Source: CAIWGV01 sp964515175 (GTDB lineage Bacteria; Pseudomonadota; Alphaproteobacteria; UBA7879; UBA5542). Taken from it: a DNA stretch of 9,351 nt. Shown here piece by piece: positions 5,905-9,351 of this stretch (within the stretch, counting starts at the first letter, position 1; each line of letters starts with the position of its first letter). The stretch is from positions 1 through 9,351 of the forward strand of contig CAZEUR010000042.1 in assembly GCA_964515175.1 (NCBI GenBank), in the 5' to 3' direction. The position numbers and the translations under genes are program-made. The notes beneath the pieces are model-generated. The model did no database searches and had not been told where the DNA came from. It worked only from the letters and a program-made list of their open reading frames with translations.

Positions 5905-6586
5905 GATTCAAAAAAGTTTTAAGAAACAGATTTTGAGCGCCGTTCCCACAGAAACACCTCTTGAGGTGCATCGTTATCATACGTTTTATACGCTGCAGAA
6001 AGCCCTGTCTCGAACCTTTAAACAAACAAAAAAGTTTTTAGGAGAAGAGAAATTTACGTCTCTGGCACAAAATTTTATTGAAACCTGCCCACCGTCTAAC
6101 CCTTATTTATGTCTTTATGGGAAAGAATTCCCAAATTTTTTGGAAGAGCCGTTGTTGAAGGACCTGGCTGATCTAGAGTGGTGTTTACAGGAATCTTTGA
6201 ATGCGTATGAGGAACCGGGAAGTGATTTTCTCGTCAAATTGGCTGAGATAAATCCAGAGGATTTTGATTTCCTGACTTTTACCCTAAATCCAACAATTAG
6301 GCTTTTTAAATCCTTTTATAATTTGAAACTTCTTTTTACAAAGGATTTTTTGGAACAAACAGATTTTGTCGTAGGAAAATTTTACTTTCTATGTAAAACT
6401 GAGGGACTAAGTGCTTCTGTGCACGCGATCTCTGCGAATCATGGAATATTTTTGGAAGCTCTCGAGAGGGGAAGTCCTCTGAAGGATGCTTACGAAAAAG
6501 CATTAAACTGTAATCCAGATTTCAATTTACAGGAAACATTGGCCTATCATTTTAGAGAAAAGAATTTTGTTGATTTAAAGATATAA
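5891..6586 (+). CDS. bufC: BufC, DUF2063 partner protein of the MNIO (231 aa)
   Basis: The N-terminal domain (about 6-95) has the DUF2063 pattern: VHRYHTFYTLQKAL, then KKFLGEEKF..LAQNFIETCPPSNPYL, LYGKEFPNFLEE, DLADLEW. In other MNIO systems this protein delivers the precursor to the oxidase by recognising it. The C-terminal part (about 110-231) is less conserved and probably forms a second domain of the RiPP recognition or binding type. The start at ATG 5891 fits the family; an in-frame ATG at 5807 is only bufB sequence in another frame. Translation is probably coupled to bufB through the 14-base overlap. The protein is cytoplasmic, with no signal peptide. The stop is followed by three bases and the next gene. 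Confidence 0.9.
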   Translation: MKLYEIQKSFKKQILSAVPTETPLEVHRYHTFYTLQKALSRTFKQTKKFLGEEKFTSLAQNFIETCPPSNPYLCLYGKEFPNFLEEPLLKDLADLEWCLQESLNAYEEPGSDFLVKLAEINPEDFDFLTFTLNPTIRLFKSFYNLKLLFTKDFLEQTDFVVGKFYFLCKTEGLSASVHAISANHGIFLEALERGSPLKDAYEKALNCNPDFNLQETLAYHFREKNFVDLKI

Positions 6587-6589
6587 AAA

Positions 6590-7909
6590 ATGAAATTTTT
6601 AGATACTCTTTTTGAAAAAATAATTTTTTTGAATGACGTTGTCTTGTGGGGATACCTGGGGATGGGGTTAATTCTTACCTCCATTGTCTATCTTAATTTT
6701 AAATCTCGGTTTATGCCAATTACCCAATTTTCCAGCATCTTTAAATATTTCCTTGTCTGTACGCGAGAAAAGAAAACCAATGATATCGGTGTCTCTTCCA
6801 TGAAAGCTTTTTTTGCAGGACTTGGGGGATGCATTGGTATTGGAAATTTGGCGGCAGTGGGCGTGGCCATTCAAATAGGGGGCCCTGGAGCACTTTTTTG
6901 GGTCTGTGTTGTGTCTTTTTTGGGATCTGTGGTGAAGTATGCAGAAATGATGCTGGCTTTAAAATATAGAGAACCTTACGCCAAAGGGTATGATGGCGGT
7001 CCCATGTACTTTCTACCGCGAGCGTTTCCAAAATTTAAGGGGATCGCCGTTATTATTTCTGTGCTTTTGGGCATTTATGGTGCTGATGTTTATATGTTTA
7101 CTGTTATTAAAACTTCTTTTTCCACAAATTTTCATATTTCCGATACGGTGGTCTATCTTGGTCTTTTAGCGCTCGTTCTGATGGGCGTTAAGGAAGGTAT
7201 AGGTCGAGTGGGAGCCATTGGGGCAGTGCTTCTGCCTGCTTTTTTAATCATGTATGTGGGGATGAGCATTTGGGTTATCAAAGAGAGTCCCGTTGGAATA
7301 GTAAGTCTTCTCCAGACTATTTTTACATCGGCCTTCACAGGACATGCAGCGGTGGGAGCTTTTGCCGGAAGCTCCTTTTTATTGATGGTCTCAAAAAGTA
7401 TTTCCACCTCTGTTTATGCCAGTGACATTGGAGTGGGATACGCGTCCATTTTGCAAAGCGAAACTCGCAGTCGAGAGATCACAAAACAAGCCAGTCTTTC
7501 TATCATGGGCGTTTTCTTAAACACCTTCGTTATCTGCTTATGCAGCATGCTCTTGGTCTTGGTTACCGGTGTATGGACGGAGCCCATCGCAGATGGAGGT
7601 ATGCTGGTGCAGGCAGCGCTTAGTAAAAGTTTTGAAAATATGCCCTATTTTATGCCGTTCTTTTTGTTTGCCATTGGGTATACGAGTCTTATTTCTTCTT
7701 TTTTGTCGGGCATTAAATGTGCCCGTTTTGTCAAAGGAAAGCTGGGGGTTAAGGTCTATTATGCCTACGGTATTGCGGCCTTTACACTTTTTTCTTATTT
7801 CAGCTCTTACTATGCTTTGATTGTTATGACATTGGTGGGAGCATTGTTGACCATCATTAATCTTTCGGGCATTTTAAAGCTACGAAAAGAAATCGATTTT
7901 GAGCTGTAG
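6590..7909 (+). CDS. Sodium:alanine/glycine-type amino-acid symporter, AGCS family (439 aa)
   Basis: AGCS proteins are inner-membrane symporters (LeuT-like fold) importing Ala, Gly or related small amino acids with Na+. Signatures are GCIGIGNLAAVGVAI (80-94), GGPGALFW (97-104), LKYRE (124-128) and DGGPMYFLPRAF (135-146). About ten or eleven hydrophobic helices are visible. The length is within the family range, at its short end. It has no clear Shine-Dalgarno site; its ATG lies three bases after the bufC stop (TAA AAA ATG), so translation should depend on ribosomes finishing bufC. An AGCS transporter is not a standard member of bufferin operons. It may simply share the transcript or supply amino acids to the host cell; the exact substrate cannot be read from the sequence. 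Confidence 0.9.
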   Translation: MKFLDTLFEKIIFLNDVVLWGYLGMGLILTSIVYLNFKSRFMPITQFSSIFKYFLVCTREKKTNDIGVSSMKAFFAGLGGCIGIGNLAAVGVAIQIGGPGALFWVCVVSFLGSVVKYAEMMLALKYREPYAKGYDGGPMYFLPRAFPKFKGIAVIISVLLGIYGADVYMFTVIKTSFSTNFHISDTVVYLGLLALVLMGVKEGIGRVGAIGAVLLPAFLIMYVGMSIWVIKESPVGIVSLLQTIFTSAFTGHAAVGAFAGSSFLLMVSKSISTSVYASDIGVGYASILQSETRSREITKQASLSIMGVFLNTFVICLCSMLLVLVTGVWTEPIADGGMLVQAALSKSFENMPYFMPFFLFAIGYTSLISSFLSGIKCARFVKGKLGVKVYYAYGIAAFTLFSYFSSYYALIVMTLVGALLTIINLSGILKLRKEIDFEL

Positions 7910-7912
7910 AAA

Positions 7913-9214
7913 ATGAAAAAATCATCTTTGGGTTTTTGGACCGTTTTATCCCTTGTGGTGGGGAATATGATTGGGGCTGGTATCTTTATGCTGCCTTCCA
8001 GCCTTGCCGCCTATGGAAGTCTAAGCCTTGTTGGGTGGGGGGTGACTGTGGTGGGAGTTATTCTCATCGCTCTTGTGTTCGCCAAACTTAGTTCTGTTTT
8101 ACCCACAGCGGGAGGTCCTTATGCTTACTGTCGATCAGGGTTTGGTGATTTCATTGGATTTCAAATTGCGTGGACCTATTGGCTTTCTTTGTGGATCGGA
8201 AGCGCAGGCACCATTGCGGGGACCATTGGATATTTGTCTTTCTTTTTTCCAGAAATTGCCACAAGTGAATCCTTGAGTCTTTGGCTGGGTGTGGCGATTA
8301 CATGGGGGCTCACCTTTATTCAGCTTATCAGTTTGCAGGCCGCAGGATTTTTCCAGATTTTAACAACGGTTCTTAAAATCTCTCCCCTCCTTCTTTTGGT
8401 GGTCTTTGGGATTCCTCATGTGACCATGGAAAACTTTACAGTTTTTAATCCAAGTGATGACTCTAATCTGATCGCCATCATTAATGTGTGTATCCTCACC
8501 ATGTGGGCCTTTGTGGGGCTTGAAAGCGGAACAGTGCCTGCAGAAAACATTGAGAACCCTAAACGGGTGATTCCTCGCGCAACGGTTGTGGGTACTTTGA
8601 TTGTGGCTGGTATTTATGTGGTTGTATCCGCCTTGATTATTGGCCTTGTGCCCAATGACGTTTTGCAGACAAGTCCTACTCCCTTTGTGATTGCAGCTAA
8701 AACTGTATTTGGTCCTTCTGGGGCATTGTTTGTGGCGATCGCCGCCATTGTGGCGGCCGTTGGGTCTTTGAATGGGATTTTTATGCTCCAAGCACAGGTG
8801 CCCTTGGCGGCGGCTAAAGATCGCTTGTTTCCCCAACATTTCGCAAAGACAACCAAGAATGGAGTTCCTACCTTTGGACTTGTTATGACGGCGTCTTTGA
8901 TCACCATCGCTCTCTTTATGAATCAGAGCAAAAGTTTGGTGGAGATTTTTAAATTTATGATTACGCTGGCGACGCTGTCTGTGCTGATTACGTATTTGTT
9001 TTCGGTATTGTCAGAGCTGATGCTGTTTTTGGAGCGTCCCGATAAGTTTCAGCGACGTGATCTTGTGGGGGCTTTGGCGCTCTCTATTCCTGCGTTTCTC
9101 TACATCCTTTTTGCCATGATTGGGTCTGGCAAAGAGGTCATGATGTGGGGCGCTTTCCTCTTCTTTGCCAGTACGCCGCTTTATGTGCTGGTGCGGTGGC
9201 AAAACAAGAAATAA
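7913..9214 (+). CDS. APC-superfamily amino-acid permease, AdiC/APA-like (433 aa)
   Basis: This polytopic protein of about twelve helices aligns well by eye with the arginine/agmatine antiporter AdiC and its APA relatives. It has VVGNMIGAGIFMLP in helix 1 (15-28, the unwound GxG substrate-binding segment), PTAGGPYAYCRSGFGDFIG after helix 2, TYWLSLWIG in helix 3, WAFVGLES (198-205, including the Trp of AdiC's gate), ENPKRVIPRAT, and PLAAAKDRLFPQHFAK. The position of the substrate-stacking Trp of AdiC (its W293) is Ile289 here (SLNGIFML), so the substrate is probably not arginine/agmatine and the gene should not be called adiC. It starts three bases after the AGCS gene (TAG AAA ATG) without a clear ribosome binding site, so it is likely the last gene of the same operon. 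Transport mode, exchange or uptake, is unknown. Confidence 0.88.
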   Translation: MKKSSLGFWTVLSLVVGNMIGAGIFMLPSSLAAYGSLSLVGWGVTVVGVILIALVFAKLSSVLPTAGGPYAYCRSGFGDFIGFQIAWTYWLSLWIGSAGTIAGTIGYLSFFFPEIATSESLSLWLGVAITWGLTFIQLISLQAAGFFQILTTVLKISPLLLLVVFGIPHVTMENFTVFNPSDDSNLIAIINVCILTMWAFVGLESGTVPAENIENPKRVIPRATVVGTLIVAGIYVVVSALIIGLVPNDVLQTSPTPFVIAAKTVFGPSGALFVAIAAIVAAVGSLNGIFMLQAQVPLAAAKDRLFPQHFAKTTKNGVPTFGLVMTASLITIALFMNQSKSLVEIFKFMITLATLSVLITYLFSVLSELMLFLERPDKFQRRDLVGALALSIPAFLYILFAMIGSGKEVMMWGAFLFFASTPLYVLVRWQNKK

Positions 9215-9351
9215 TGCCACTCCATAAAACGCCTATTACTTCGCGAAACTGCGGGCTCTCAGCTTCCTCATGTGCTACTTTTTTCTGGGAGTGAGCTAGG
9301 TTCTGTGAACATTTCTACCTGAGCCAGATAAAAGTGGAAACGAAGTGAAGG
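9215..9351. other. Noncoding tail, no gene recognised
   Basis: From the end of the permease gene to the window edge no open frame of useful length with a start exists on either strand. There is a TTCGCGAA palindrome near 9239, a T6 run near 9280, and a loose inverted repeat GAGCTAGGT / ACCTGAGCC around 9295-9325. I see no convincing terminator. It may be a dispersed repeat or part of a gene that continues beyond the window. Confidence 0.4.

Noticed and set aside
8360..8907. Long minus-strand open frames opposite the permease gene
   Set aside because: They overlap a well supported transporter, their composition is rich in His, Asn and Lys without motifs, and there is no ribosome binding site.
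1..9351. CRISPR array, tRNA or rRNA genes, insertion sequence
   Set aside because: No regularly spaced repeats, no tRNA-like or rRNA segments and no transposase reading frame were seen on either strand.

Overview
The window looks like a piece of an alphaproteobacterial chromosome. The best marker is a TrcR-type (DUF1013) regulator at 3483-4178, a family essentially restricted to Alphaproteobacteria. The base composition is fairly AT-rich for that class, and transporters and intergenic spacers are compact. This would fit a low-GC lineage such as the Holosporales or a relative, but that placement is inference. UGA is a normal stop codon here.

Layout. Bases 1-140 hold no gene but contain a near-perfect palindromic element (21-51). 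An orphan gene of unknown function lies on the minus strand (141-644). It faces away from an XRE-family helix-turn-helix regulator (858-1331), across an AT-rich divergent promoter region. A perfect 16-bp palindrome sits inside the regulator's predicted promoter. Next comes RNase R (1384-3402), whose N-terminal winged-helix region is only accounted for if translation begins at a rare ATT codon. A separate promoter and a very strong Shine-Dalgarno site lead into trcR, which overlaps a single-domain prepilin peptidase (4175-4594) by 4 bases (ATGA).

The most interesting part is 4650-6586, a bufferin-type RiPP cassette. bufA (DUF2282 precursor with signal peptide and a Cys-rich core), bufB (DUF692/MNIO multinuclear iron oxidase) and bufC (DUF2063 partner) are linked by 11- and 14-base overlaps. 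In characterised bufferins, the BufB-BufC pair oxidises core cysteines to thiooxazoles and the exported product sequesters copper. The precursor here is unusual: it has two cysteines beyond the usual four, a Pro/Gly-rich linker after the signal peptide and a C-terminal extension. The DoxX-like BufD often found in such operons is absent. Two amino-acid transporters follow bufC instead, each after a 3-base gap: an AGCS Na+/amino-acid symporter (6590-7909) and an APC-superfamily permease resembling AdiC (7913-9214). The whole stretch 4650-9214 reads as one transcription unit. The last 137 bases hold no recognisable gene.
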